A stretch of DNA of 64,000 nucleotides from Cytophagaceae bacterium. GTDB taxonomy: Bacteria; Bacteroidota; Bacteroidia; Cytophagales; Flexibacteraceae. The first letter of the stretch is position 1, and the number at the start of each line of letters is the position of its first letter. Where the stretch lies: positions 1-64,000 of the forward strand of contig JAIXYP010000035.1 of assembly GCA_027490155.1 (NCBI GenBank). Reading direction: 5' to 3'. The notes under the pieces are model-generated. The model had not been told where the DNA came from. It ran no database searches and was given only the letters and a program-made list of their open reading frames with translations. Positions 17,929 through 26,149 of the stretch are shown here, piece after piece. Position numbers and translations under genes: made by a program.

Positions 17929-18846
17929 ATGGAAAGAAGAAGTTTTTTGCAAGGGGCGAGCCTTCTAGGTGCTGGTCTGGCACTGGGCATCACCGACCTA
18001 GGCCATGCTGCTGATTTGGCATCTGCTCTACGCATACGGTATCAGCTGGGTTTTGCGGCCATTGCCTGGAACGGTAACGACGTTCAGGCCATTAAGGACA
18101 TTTCGTCCTTGGGCTATCATGGTATTCAACTAAGGGGCAATACATTCAAAACTTATGGCACCGATTACGCCAAAACAAAGGAGCTGATAGACCTGTTGGC
18201 CCAATTCGAAGTCAAAGCACCTGTCTTTTCAGGTGGTAACATTGACCTTAGCAAACCGAAAGAAACGCTGATAGAGCACCACAAAAAGCAAACGGCATTC
18301 GCCAAAGCTATTGGCGTACAATACTACCAGTTCACGAACAATAGCCGACCAACCGATGGCAGTGCGCCGACTAAGGAAATGCTACTGTCCTATGCATCAC
18401 TAATGGCTGAAGTTGGCAAGGTGGTACACGATGCTGGTATCATGCCTGTATATCACAACCACATGCACCAATTAGGCGAGACAGCCCAAGAGGTTGAAAT
18501 CATCATGGAAGGGCTTTCAGGTTCGAATGTCAACCTTTTACTTGATATCGCACACTTGACCCAAGGCGGAGGTGACCCTGTGGCTGCCATTAAACTGTAT
18601 GGCGACAAAATAGCCGTTCTGCACCTCAAGGACGTAAAGGATGACAGTGCTGCCAAAAGTGGCTACAAATTCGTAGAGTTAGGCCAAGGCCGTGTCGATC
18701 TGAAAGGTGTGTTTACAGCCCTAGATACCACCAAATTCAGGGGCTGGGGCATTGTTGAGCTAGATGCTGTGCCAGAACCTGGACGTACACCACTCGAGTC
18801 TGCCACCATTAGCGATCAGTACTTAAAACAAACGCTCAAACGCTAG
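17929..18846 (+). CDS. Tat-exported sugar phosphate isomerase/epimerase-like TIM barrel protein
   Basis: About 305 residues from the ATG at 17929. The start begins with a twin-arginine signal (MERRSFLQGASLLGAGLALG), implying export of the folded protein. The remainder is an AP-endonuclease-2/xylose-isomerase-like barrel: LGYHGIQLRG, MPVYHNHMHQ, LLLDIAHLTQGGGDPVAAI, VLHLKDVKD and WGIVELDAVPEPG, which contain the expected metal-binding Glu, Asp and His residues. It likely isomerises or epimerises a sugar or inositol derivative in the periplasm. The Gfo/Idh/MocA gene 85 bases downstream also has a Tat signal, so the two probably act on one carbohydrate route. Confidence 0.85.
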   Translation: MERRSFLQGASLLGAGLALGITDLGHAADLASALRIRYQLGFAAIAWNGNDVQAIKDISSLGYHGIQLRGNTFKTYGTDYAKTKELIDLLAQFEVKAPVFSGGNIDLSKPKETLIEHHKKQTAFAKAIGVQYYQFTNNSRPTDGSAPTKEMLLSYASLMAEVGKVVHDAGIMPVYHNHMHQLGETAQEVEIIMEGLSGSNVNLLLDIAHLTQGGGDPVAAIKLYGDKIAVLHLKDVKDDSAAKSGYKFVELGQGRVDLKGVFTALDTTKFRGWGIVELDAVPEPGRTPLESATISDQYLKQTLKR

Positions 18847-18931
18847 CAGCTTGACAATCACCAGCTCAATATTGTATCTTGAGCTCAATCCCTGAAACCG
18901 AGTTTTAGCCCCTCCTCTAATATACCTATTC

Positions 18932-20338
18932 ATGTCAGCGTCCGAAGAACAACCACTAAGTGAAAATCAAAGACGAAGTTTTGTCAAAACCATTGGGGCG
19001 GGCCTTGGCCTTTCGCTAGGCTTGCCCTCCATCGTCCAGGCCATTGGCTCTGGGTCAGAAAGGGTAGAGGCCATAGAATCGCTAAAGCGTAAGCCTATTT
19101 CTGTCAATGATAAGATCCAGATAGCTTGCATCGGCTTCGGTGGCCGGGGTCTATACGACATAGACCAAGCACTTAAGGTACCAGGTGTTAAGATGGTGGC
19201 TGCGGCAGACCTTTATGACGGTCGGCTTATCAGAGCTAAGGAATTACATGGCAAGGACCTGTTCACAACACGGTATTATGAAGAGATCCTGAGCCGCCCA
19301 GATGTGGATGCCGTCTTCATTGCAGGTACCCACCATTGGAACGCCCCAATATCAATTGCAGCCCTAAAGGCTGGCAAGGCGGTCTATTGCGAGAAACCAA
19401 TGGTCTATAAACTTGACGAAGGCCAACAGGTAATCAAAGCCCAAAAGGAAACTAATACCTTATTTATGGTCGGTAGCCAGAGGGTTAGCTCCATCGTTTA
19501 CGAAAAGGCCCGTGAGTTATACCGTAGTGGCGCCATTGGCGATCTCAATTATGTCGAGGCTTGGTGGGATCGCAACTCCTACCTCGGTGCTTGGCAGTAC
19601 AGCATCGCTCCAGACGCGAACGAGCGTACTGTGGACTGGAAACGCTTCTTGGGATCAGCCCCACAACATGCCTTTGACCCGATGCGGGTTTTCAGGTGGA
19701 GGAACTACAAAGACTACAGCACAGGAGTCGCCGGTGATCTGTTTGTACACCTCTTTAGTGGACTACACTTTATCTTGGATACCATGGGGCCAGAGCGAAT
19801 AGCTGCTACAGGCGGCCTTCGGTTCTGGAAGGATGGGCGCGACATCCCAGATATTCTGCTAGGCATGTATGACTACCCTGCAACCAAGACCCACCCAGCC
19901 TTCAACCTAGTCCTTCGGACCAATTTTGTGGACGGATCAGGTGGTAGCACAGGTTTTAAGTTCATCGGTAGTGAGGGCATGATGACCGTGGATAACAGCA
20001 TCACGATCAAGAAAGTGAAGCGTGGCGCACCGGGTTACAACATCCAGAGCTTTAGCAAGGAGATGCAGGACCGTTATCAGAAGGAGTGGAAGGAAAACAA
20101 TCCAGATAAACGTAAGGAAATGTCTGACCCTGAGCTCTTTGAGTACAAACCACCCAAAGAATACAATGACATGGACGACCACCTCTTTAACTTTTTTGAT
20201 GCCATTCGCCGAAACAAAGGAGTTGTTGAGGATGCCACATTTGGATTCCGAGCCGCAGCACCAGCTATCATGACCCACCAAGCCTACTACGACAAAAAAG
20301 TCTATGCCTGGGATCCTGTCCTGATGAAAACAAAATAA
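18932..20338 (+). CDS. Tat-exported Gfo/Idh/MocA family oxidoreductase
   Basis: 468 residues. The N-terminus carries a Tat-like signal (QRRSFVKTIGAGLGLSLG). The Rossmann nucleotide-binding motif IACIGFGGRG follows at about 66-75, then the family motif CEKPM (in GKAVYCEKPMVYKLDEG) and a C-terminal substrate domain. The length is typical of the Bacteroidota secreted group. These enzymes oxidise or reduce sugars with tightly bound NAD(P), and some act as glycosidases by an oxidoreductive mechanism; the substrate here is unknown. Placed in an apparent operon with the upstream TIM-barrel gene. Confidence 0.88.
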   Translation: MSASEEQPLSENQRRSFVKTIGAGLGLSLGLPSIVQAIGSGSERVEAIESLKRKPISVNDKIQIACIGFGGRGLYDIDQALKVPGVKMVAAADLYDGRLIRAKELHGKDLFTTRYYEEILSRPDVDAVFIAGTHHWNAPISIAALKAGKAVYCEKPMVYKLDEGQQVIKAQKETNTLFMVGSQRVSSIVYEKARELYRSGAIGDLNYVEAWWDRNSYLGAWQYSIAPDANERTVDWKRFLGSAPQHAFDPMRVFRWRNYKDYSTGVAGDLFVHLFSGLHFILDTMGPERIAATGGLRFWKDGRDIPDILLGMYDYPATKTHPAFNLVLRTNFVDGSGGSTGFKFIGSEGMMTVDNSITIKKVKRGAPGYNIQSFSKEMQDRYQKEWKENNPDKRKEMSDPELFEYKPPKEYNDMDDHLFNFFDAIRRNKGVVEDATFGFRAAAPAIMTHQAYYDKKVYAWDPVLMKTK

Positions 20339-20437
20339 TCATAGACCAACAGCCCATTGCCGAAACAAACTTTAGCTCAAGCTAATAGTTACTAAGCAAA
20401 AGTACCCTCGCCTGGCACGCCATCCTGCCAAAGCAAT

Positions 20438-22492
20438 ATGCCCAACGAAAAGCCCAATCAGCTCATCCATAGCACTAGTCCATACTTGCTTCAGCATGCC
20501 TATAATCCGGTAAGCTGGTATCCATGGTCAGCAGATGCGATTGAGAAGGCCAAAGCAGAAGACAAGCCTATCCTAGTAAGTATAGGCTACTCGGCATGCC
20601 ATTGGTGCCATGTAATGGAGCACGAAAGTTTCGAGCGGCAGGCAACTGCTGAGTTGATGAACGAACATTTTGTCTGCATCAAGATCGACAGAGAAGAGCG
20701 CCCTGATCTGGATAACATTTATATGGATGCCGTCCAGCACATGGGAATCAGTGGCGGATGGCCGCTTAATGTGTTTTTGTTACCTGACCTTAAGCCTTTC
20801 TATGGAGGGACCTATTTCCAGCCCCAGCAATGGGCACAGCTCCTGACCCAAATAGCATTTGCCTACAAGGAGCACAAACCCAAGCTGACCGAAAGTGCCG
20901 AGCAATTTGCTACAGCACTTCGCAAACCGGAAGTTCTGAAATACAACCTCAGTCCCGAGCATAACAATGAGGTCAACGAGGAGGTTATCGACGGCCTGTA
21001 TCGCAACCTTAGTATGCGGTTTGATAAGATTTGGGGTGGTCTGGACCGTAGCCCTAAATTCATGATGCCTTCTATTTGGCAATGGGTTTTGGGCTATTCG
21101 CAAACTAGGGACCAGGCAGATGCGGCCGAACACTTACATCTGACCCTAAACCGGATAGGACGAGGAGGAATTTATGACCAGATCGGTGGAGGATTTTCGC
21201 GCTATTCGGTTGATGCCGAGTGGTTTGCGCCACACTTTGAAAAGATGCTATATGATAATGCGCAGCTGCTTGGGCTTTACGCTAATGCCTATCAGCATCG
21301 TCCTTCTGAGCTTTACGCATCAATAATCGACCAAACCATCAGCTGGCTATCCCGTGAGATGTTGCACCCGGAAGGTGGATTCTATGCTGCCCTTGATGCC
21401 GATACCGAAGGGGAGGAAGGAAAATATTACACATTCAGTTGGGCGGAGTTTGCAACTCTTTTAGGACAAGATGCTGAGCTTGCTGCCGCCTATTATAGCC
21501 TTGAGCCACACGGTAACTGGGAAGGTGGTGTCAGCATCCTGTTCCCTAAAACATCTGATGCTCAGTTTGCTGACCGTTATGGCATCACTACAGACCTGCT
21601 TAAAGACAAGGTCAAAAGGTGGCAGTCGACACTATTGGCCGCCCGCGAACAACGAACCAAACCTGGCCTAGATGACAAAATTATTACCGGCTGGAACGCA
21701 CTCATGATCTCGGGGCTTTGCCGCGTCTATGCTGTTTTGGGGCACAAAGAAGCTCTGAATCTAGCCTTTGATGCGATCAAATTCCTAGAGCGGCACCTAA
21801 TGCTAAATGCTATAAGCCCTACTGGCTTAATGCACACCTGGAAACTAGGTCAGGCCACGGTCCCCGCCTTCTTGGACGACTATACCTTTTTGGCCCAAGC
21901 CTATCTTGACCTGCACAAGGTTACATTTAAGTCCGAGTACCTTGATAGATCTGTCGCAGTGCTAAAGACCATTTTGGACAAATTTGGCTGTGCGGATGAC
22001 CCTTTCTTTTACTTCGCCCAAGCAGGGGATGACGGCCTTATCGCACGCAAAAAGGAGATTTTCGACAATGTGATCCCTAGTAGCAATTCAGCATTGGCTC
22101 ACTTATTGTATGACCTTGGTACCAGATTCGATCACAAAGGATGGCTACAGCGCTCGGACCAAATGCTTCGGTCCATGTACAAGCCGATGAACACCGACAT
22201 CCAGTTTACAGCTAATTGGGCTAACCTATTGCTCAAAGTATATTTTCCGTCCACAGAAGTGGTCGTGATGGGACCAGATTTCGAACGTATCGGAACGGAA
22301 CTCCTGCCACACCTTGCACCTAATATTCAGTTAGTTGCAACAGATAAAGAGGATGGTACTTCGTTAACTGCTCATCGTCTACCAACTGGTTGTCAGACAC
22401 TTATCTATGTTTGCCACAACCATACTTGTAAGCTTCCAGTTAAAACAGTGGCAGAGGCTGTGGCGCAACTCAAACCTAGCAGTACTAACTAG
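20438..22492 (+). CDS. DUF255 / thioredoxin-domain protein (YyaL, SPATA20-like)
   Basis: 684 residues. The N-terminal thioredoxin-like DUF255 domain has the signature [17 protein letters not shown] and a CxxC site in SACHWCHVM near residue 51; the family motifs [10 protein letters not shown] and GGTYFQP follow. The rest is an (alpha/alpha)6-type region similar to N-acylglucosamine 2-epimerase folds ([44 protein letters not shown]). The protein is widespread from bacteria to mammals with no firm function. It stands alone on the plus strand about 100 bases after the oxidoreductase gene. Confidence 0.92.
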   Translation: MPNEKPNQLIHSTSPYLLQHAYNPVSWYPWSADAIEKAKAEDKPILVSIGYSACHWCHVMEHESFERQATAELMNEHFVCIKIDREERPDLDNIYMDAVQHMGISGGWPLNVFLLPDLKPFYGGTYFQPQQWAQLLTQIAFAYKEHKPKLTESAEQFATALRKPEVLKYNLSPEHNNEVNEEVIDGLYRNLSMRFDKIWGGLDRSPKFMMPSIWQWVLGYSQTRDQADAAEHLHLTLNRIGRGGIYDQIGGGFSRYSVDAEWFAPHFEKMLYDNAQLLGLYANAYQHRPSELYASIIDQTISWLSREMLHPEGGFYAALDADTEGEEGKYYTFSWAEFATLLGQDAELAAAYYSLEPHGNWEGGVSILFPKTSDAQFADRYGITTDLLKDKVKRWQSTLLAAREQRTKPGLDDKIITGWNALMISGLCRVYAVLGHKEALNLAFDAIKFLERHLMLNAISPTGLMHTWKLGQATVPAFLDDYTFLAQAYLDLHKVTFKSEYLDRSVAVLKTILDKFGCADDPFFYFAQAGDDGLIARKKEIFDNVIPSSNSALAHLLYDLGTRFDHKGWLQRSDQMLRSMYKPMNTDIQFTANWANLLLKVYFPSTEVVVMGPDFERIGTELLPHLAPNIQLVATDKEDGTSLTAHRLPTGCQTLIYVCHNHTCKLPVKTVAEAVAQLKPSSTN

Positions 22493-22519
22493 AGGCAACC
22501 AGCTGCAATACTTTTTGCG

Positions 22520-23017
22520 CTAGACCACTTTGTAGATAAGTGCCACAGCTTGAGCCTCGACACCTTCGCGACGGCCAACAAAGCCAAGCTTTTCGCTTGT
22601 TGTCGCCTTGATAGAGACACAATCAGCATCAATACCCATTACATCTGCCAGCGTGGTTTGCATTGTCTGGATGTGTGGGTTGATTTTGGGTGCCTCCAGC
22701 ATTAGCATGCAGTCCACATTACCGATGGCATAACCCTTCTCGGTTAGCATATCAACCACCCGTTTGAGCAAGATTTTGCTGTCAATCCCCTTGTACTGGG
22801 CGTCTTTGTCCGAAAAGTGATAACCAATGTCTCGCAGGTTGGCAGCACCTAGCAGGGCATCACAAAGGGCATGGATAAGAACATCGGCATCCGAATGACC
22901 TTTGGCGCCAAATGGATGATCTAGCAGGATACCACCTAGCCAAAACGGTACTCCTTCAACCAATTGGTGCACATCATATCCTAGGCCAACACGTGGCAAA
23001 TTAGGTTTGGAGCTCAT
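22520..23017 (-). CDS. ispF: 2-C-methyl-D-erythritol 2,4-cyclodiphosphate synthase
   Basis: 165 residues, a normal length. Zn-binding Asp15 and His17 in GYDVHQL, the conserved HSDADVLIHALCDALLGA block with the third metal-binding histidine, and the C-terminal KATTSEKLGFVGRREG. It forms MEcPP in the MEP isoprenoid pathway. The gene lies 10 bases after the M16 peptidase gene on the same strand, so they probably share a transcript. ispD is about 14 kb away. Confidence 0.97.
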   Translation of the reverse strand: MSSKPNLPRVGLGYDVHQLVEGVPFWLGGILLDHPFGAKGHSDADVLIHALCDALLGAANLRDIGYHFSDKDAQYKGIDSKILLKRVVDMLTEKGYAIGNVDCMLMLEAPKINPHIQTMQTTLADVMGIDADCVSIKATTSEKLGFVGRREGVEAQAVALIYKVV

Positions 23018-23027
23018 AAGTAGGGGA

Positions 23028-24284
23028 TTATGCTGCGGTAGTTACTTCTGCTGATTTGTGATAATAGAGTACGCTGGCCTTTTCTGGTTTGATCAGGTCA
23101 TCAGCCAATTGGTCCAACTGTTTGCGGGTGACAGCCTGCATCTTGAGGCTTTCCTTGTTCACATCATCCACTCGGTCGTACAAGGCAAAAAAGGCGATGT
23201 TCATCGCACGGTTGAGGACCTCGATCTCCTCAAATGCAAGTGCTGTTTCTGCTTGGTTCTTGATTTTCGAAAGGGTCTCTTCGCTTATCCCGCTTTTGAT
23301 CGCCTGGTTGATCAACTTCCATACTGCAGCTTCGCCTTCCTCAATGGTTTTGCCAGCGTTTAACTTACCCTCGATCAATAGCAGGCCGGGGTCTGTGCTG
23401 GCTGTGATGCCGCAAGAAATAGAACTAAAGATGCGGGCATCCTTAACAAGTTTTTCGTACAGAAGGCTGCTTTTGCCATAGCCAAGCCATTGGCTTAGCA
23501 ACATGGAGGCATGGAAGTTATCGTCAAACCGAGCAGGTGCATGGAAAACCATGTATAGCGCATCTGCAGGGACCTTGGCAGTAACTTCTAGGAAACGACG
23601 TTCGGTTTGGGACAGCTCTACCGGCAGGTTCCGGACAGGTGCTGGCGCAGCCGGGATGCCTCCAAACCATTTGCGGACCATGGCCTCGGTTTCAACTACG
23701 TCTATGTTGCCAGCTACGACAAGTACCGCATTGGCTGGAACGTAATGCTTATTAAAGAAAGCTTTGACGTCATCCATTACAGCTTCTTCAATATGGCTGA
23801 TTTCTTTACCGATCGTGGCCCATTTGTAAGGGTGGGTATGGTAAGCTAGTGGGCGCATCTTAAGCCAGACGTCACCATAGGGTTGGTTCAGGTAGCGTTG
23901 GTTGAACTCCTCGATCACGACCTTGCGCTGGACTTCTAACGTGTTAGGCTCAAAACTCAGCCCCAACATCCTGTCCGACTCTAACCAAAGGCCAGTCTCG
24001 AGGTTGGCAGCAGGGACGGTAAGGTAGTAGTTGGTGATGTCGTTTGACGTAAAGGCATTATTCTCTCCGCCGACAGACTGTAATGGCTCGTCATAGACGG
24101 GTATGTTGACTGACCCACCAAACATTAGGTGCTCAAACAGGTGGGCAAAACCCGTTTTGCTTTCGTCCTCGTCACGTGCGCCAACATTATAGATCACGTT
24201 GACGACGGCAGTGGTTACCGATAGGTCCTGATGGAGGTAAACCCGCAGGCCATTTTCGAGCGTAAAGTGGTGGTAATCGATCAT
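23028..24284 (-). CDS. M16 family zinc metallopeptidase (insulinase/processing peptidase type)
   Basis: 418 residues. The inverted zinc motif HLFEH (His48, Glu51, His52) lies near the N-terminus, with the third zinc ligand expected in VVIEEFNQR about 75 residues on. The C-terminal half is the usual catalytically silent M16 domain. In Bacteroidota, M16 proteins often occur in pairs, one active and one inactive; no partner lies beside it, so it may act as a homodimer or with a distant subunit. I see no obvious signal peptide, which would place it in the cytoplasm. Confidence 0.9.
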   Translation of the reverse strand: MIDYHHFTLENGLRVYLHQDLSVTTAVVNVIYNVGARDEDESKTGFAHLFEHLMFGGSVNIPVYDEPLQSVGGENNAFTSNDITNYYLTVPAANLETGLWLESDRMLGLSFEPNTLEVQRKVVIEEFNQRYLNQPYGDVWLKMRPLAYHTHPYKWATIGKEISHIEEAVMDDVKAFFNKHYVPANAVLVVAGNIDVVETEAMVRKWFGGIPAAPAPVRNLPVELSQTERRFLEVTAKVPADALYMVFHAPARFDDNFHASMLLSQWLGYGKSSLLYEKLVKDARIFSSISCGITASTDPGLLLIEGKLNAGKTIEEGEAAVWKLINQAIKSGISEETLSKIKNQAETALAFEEIEVLNRAMNIAFFALYDRVDDVNKESLKMQAVTRKQLDQLADDLIKPEKASVLYYHKSAEVTTAA

Positions 24285-24420
24285 CAGATAGTAGTGTTAG
24301 CTTGTTACCAGAACAGGTCTGGCTTAGGCGTGGTTTATCAGGCCTCAATATTAGGCTAAAAGATCTTTGGTGGCACGTATAGTTTGCGGCGGATCTGGAA
24401 TCTCTGCTTACTATTGCAGT

Positions 24421-24843
24421 ATGCACCAGACATCGAACTTTTTGCACATCGAGCATATAGGCATTGCCGTTCAGGACTTATCGGAAGCCAACGAACGCTA
24501 TACAAGGTTACTTGGTATTGCGCCTTACAAATCAGAAACGGTCGAAAGCCAAGGGGTAACGACCAGTTTCTTTATGGTTGGCCCGAACAAGATTGAGCTC
24601 TTGCAAGGCCTTAGCCCAGAAAGTCCAATCAGCAAATTCATTGCCAACAGGGGAGAAGGCATCCATCACATAGCCTATGCAGTGGCTGACATCAAGGCAG
24701 AAATGGAGCGACTTCGTGCCGAAGGCTACCGCCTTTTGAGCGATGCACCTAGTCCTGGTGCTGACAACAAACTGATCTGTTTTGTCCACCCCAAAGATGC
24801 TAATGGCACTTTAACGGAGTTATGCCAAGAGCAGAACCTTTAG
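24421..24843 (+). CDS. mce: Methylmalonyl-CoA epimerase
   Basis: About 140 residues from the ATG at 24421; the frame is open to 24367 but homologues begin near HIEHIGIAV. It is a vicinal-oxygen-chelate protein with paired beta-alpha-beta-beta-beta modules; metal ligands are seen in HIEHIG, GIHHIAY and TELCQ. It interconverts the R and S forms of methylmalonyl-CoA, linking propionate metabolism and succinyl-CoA. No mutase gene is in the window. Confidence 0.93.
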   Translation: MHQTSNFLHIEHIGIAVQDLSEANERYTRLLGIAPYKSETVESQGVTTSFFMVGPNKIELLQGLSPESPISKFIANRGEGIHHIAYAVADIKAEMERLRAEGYRLLSDAPSPGADNKLICFVHPKDANGTLTELCQEQNL

Positions 24844-24888
24844 TTTTTCCATACTACCAACCAATCAGCACGATCTTCACCACGGTTC

Positions 24889-25809
24889 ATGATCGACCTC
24901 ACGAGCACAACTGGCGTAACAGCCCCGTGGAAAAAACTACCTCAATGGTTGTTTAATCAGCCACACTACGTCCTTGAGCGTGAGTCGCCTCAGCGAATTA
25001 CATTCTATCAGACTGGTCGGGCTAATAGCGGTTTATGCCATGTTGTGGTCACGCCCGACGGAGAGGCCATCAGCGGTTGGCAAGCGTCATTTGGTGCGGC
25101 TGAGCTTTTTGGCAAACATGCCAATCCGCTTGACCTCTATCAAGAAATCCTGAGCTATGGGCGGGCCAATAACTGGACTAGTTTAAGCCTCAGACATTGG
25201 CCTAAATGTTATCAACCACGATTTTATGACATATCTGTCATGGTCCTCGAAACATTAGGATTCGAAAGGCAATATCAGGACCTCAACTATCATGTACCGA
25301 TCACGTTTTGGGCGCCTGAGCTGGCCCCGAACGAAAAACGTCGTCTGACGAAGTGCATCAAGTCTGGCTTTGTTTTTCGGCGGATTCCGCCAAACGAGTG
25401 GGACCCATTGGCCTACTATGACTTCATTGCAGCCAACAGAGCGCATAAAGGCTATTCCTTGAGTATGGATGCTAATGCCTTTGCCTTGATGCTCATCCAG
25501 CGGCCTCAAGACTATGTTATTTTTGGTGTTTTTGACGAAGAGTGCCTGATTGCGATAGCAGTTTGTGTCTTGGTCAGTAACCGTATCCTTTATGTCTATT
25601 ATCCAGCCGATGACTATACCTATCGTTACATCAGCCCCAATGTGATGCTCTATACCGAGATCGTCCGCTGGGCAATGGTCAACGGATTTGCTTTGGTGGA
25701 CTATGGGACCGCATCCATCGCTGGTGTTCGTAACGAAGGCCTCATCAAATTCAAAGAAAAACTCGGAGGTTACCTTAGTATGAAGCCAAGTTTTATTTTT
25801 CGCTTTTAG
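24889..25809 (+). CDS. GNAT/FemAB-like acyltransferase domain protein
   Basis: 306 residues with an acyltransferase-like (GNAT_acetyltransf_6/FemAB) look: a C-terminal ISPNVMLYTEIVRWAMVNGF, LVDYGTASIAGVRNEGLIKF and FKEKLGGYLSMKPSFI, the pattern in which a substrate-proximal strand is followed by the fKekfGg loop. It might transfer an acyl or aminoacyl group in envelope biogenesis, but the substrate cannot be told. The gene starts 45 bases after mce. Confidence 0.7.
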   Translation: MIDLTSTTGVTAPWKKLPQWLFNQPHYVLERESPQRITFYQTGRANSGLCHVVVTPDGEAISGWQASFGAAELFGKHANPLDLYQEILSYGRANNWTSLSLRHWPKCYQPRFYDISVMVLETLGFERQYQDLNYHVPITFWAPELAPNEKRRLTKCIKSGFVFRRIPPNEWDPLAYYDFIAANRAHKGYSLSMDANAFALMLIQRPQDYVIFGVFDEECLIAIAVCVLVSNRILYVYYPADDYTYRYISPNVMLYTEIVRWAMVNGFALVDYGTASIAGVRNEGLIKFKEKLGGYLSMKPSFIFRF

Positions 25810-26149
25810 TTCTGACCTCGGTTCACTACTTTGGGTTATCAATTTGTTTGACCGACCGAAACCTAGGCCAGCAACGTTTAAGGGCCCATTCCATTTTTTG
25901 GGAGCACAGAACTCGGACCAATATTTTGAGCCCAAGCCGCTTGTTGTTTAGGCTACCGGTCTCGAGAATATGTTACCTAACCCAACTAGAAACAGGCGGG
26001 ATAACAACAAAACAGTTAGATCAGAAGGGGCTATTGGCTGGCGGTAGGGCTTAATCAACAAATAACCAGCTCCTTGAGCCCTTCAATGGCATAGATACCC
26101 ACCATGAGATCTATGCCTATAAATCATCAATAACACGCACTTTCCTACA
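25810..26149. other. 340-base intergenic region with a leader inverted repeat
   Basis: No coding frame or tRNA is seen. At its right end a perfect 9-bp inverted repeat, GGCATAGAT (26088-26096) and ATCTATGCC (26109-26117), encloses 12 bases and ends 32 bases before the relA/spoT start codon. It could be an operator or a leader hairpin; no T run follows, so it is not a terminator. I see no perfect TAnnTTTG in this region. Confidence 0.45.

Noticed and set aside
25255-25935. 226-codon minus-strand frame opposite the acyltransferase-like gene
   Set aside because: The plus-strand frame shows family motifs; the antisense protein is compositionally odd and has no motif.
25810-26149. A tRNA or small RNA gene in the long gap before relA/spoT
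   Set aside because: No cloverleaf pattern or TPsiC-like arm is visible; only the inverted repeat at its right end stands out.
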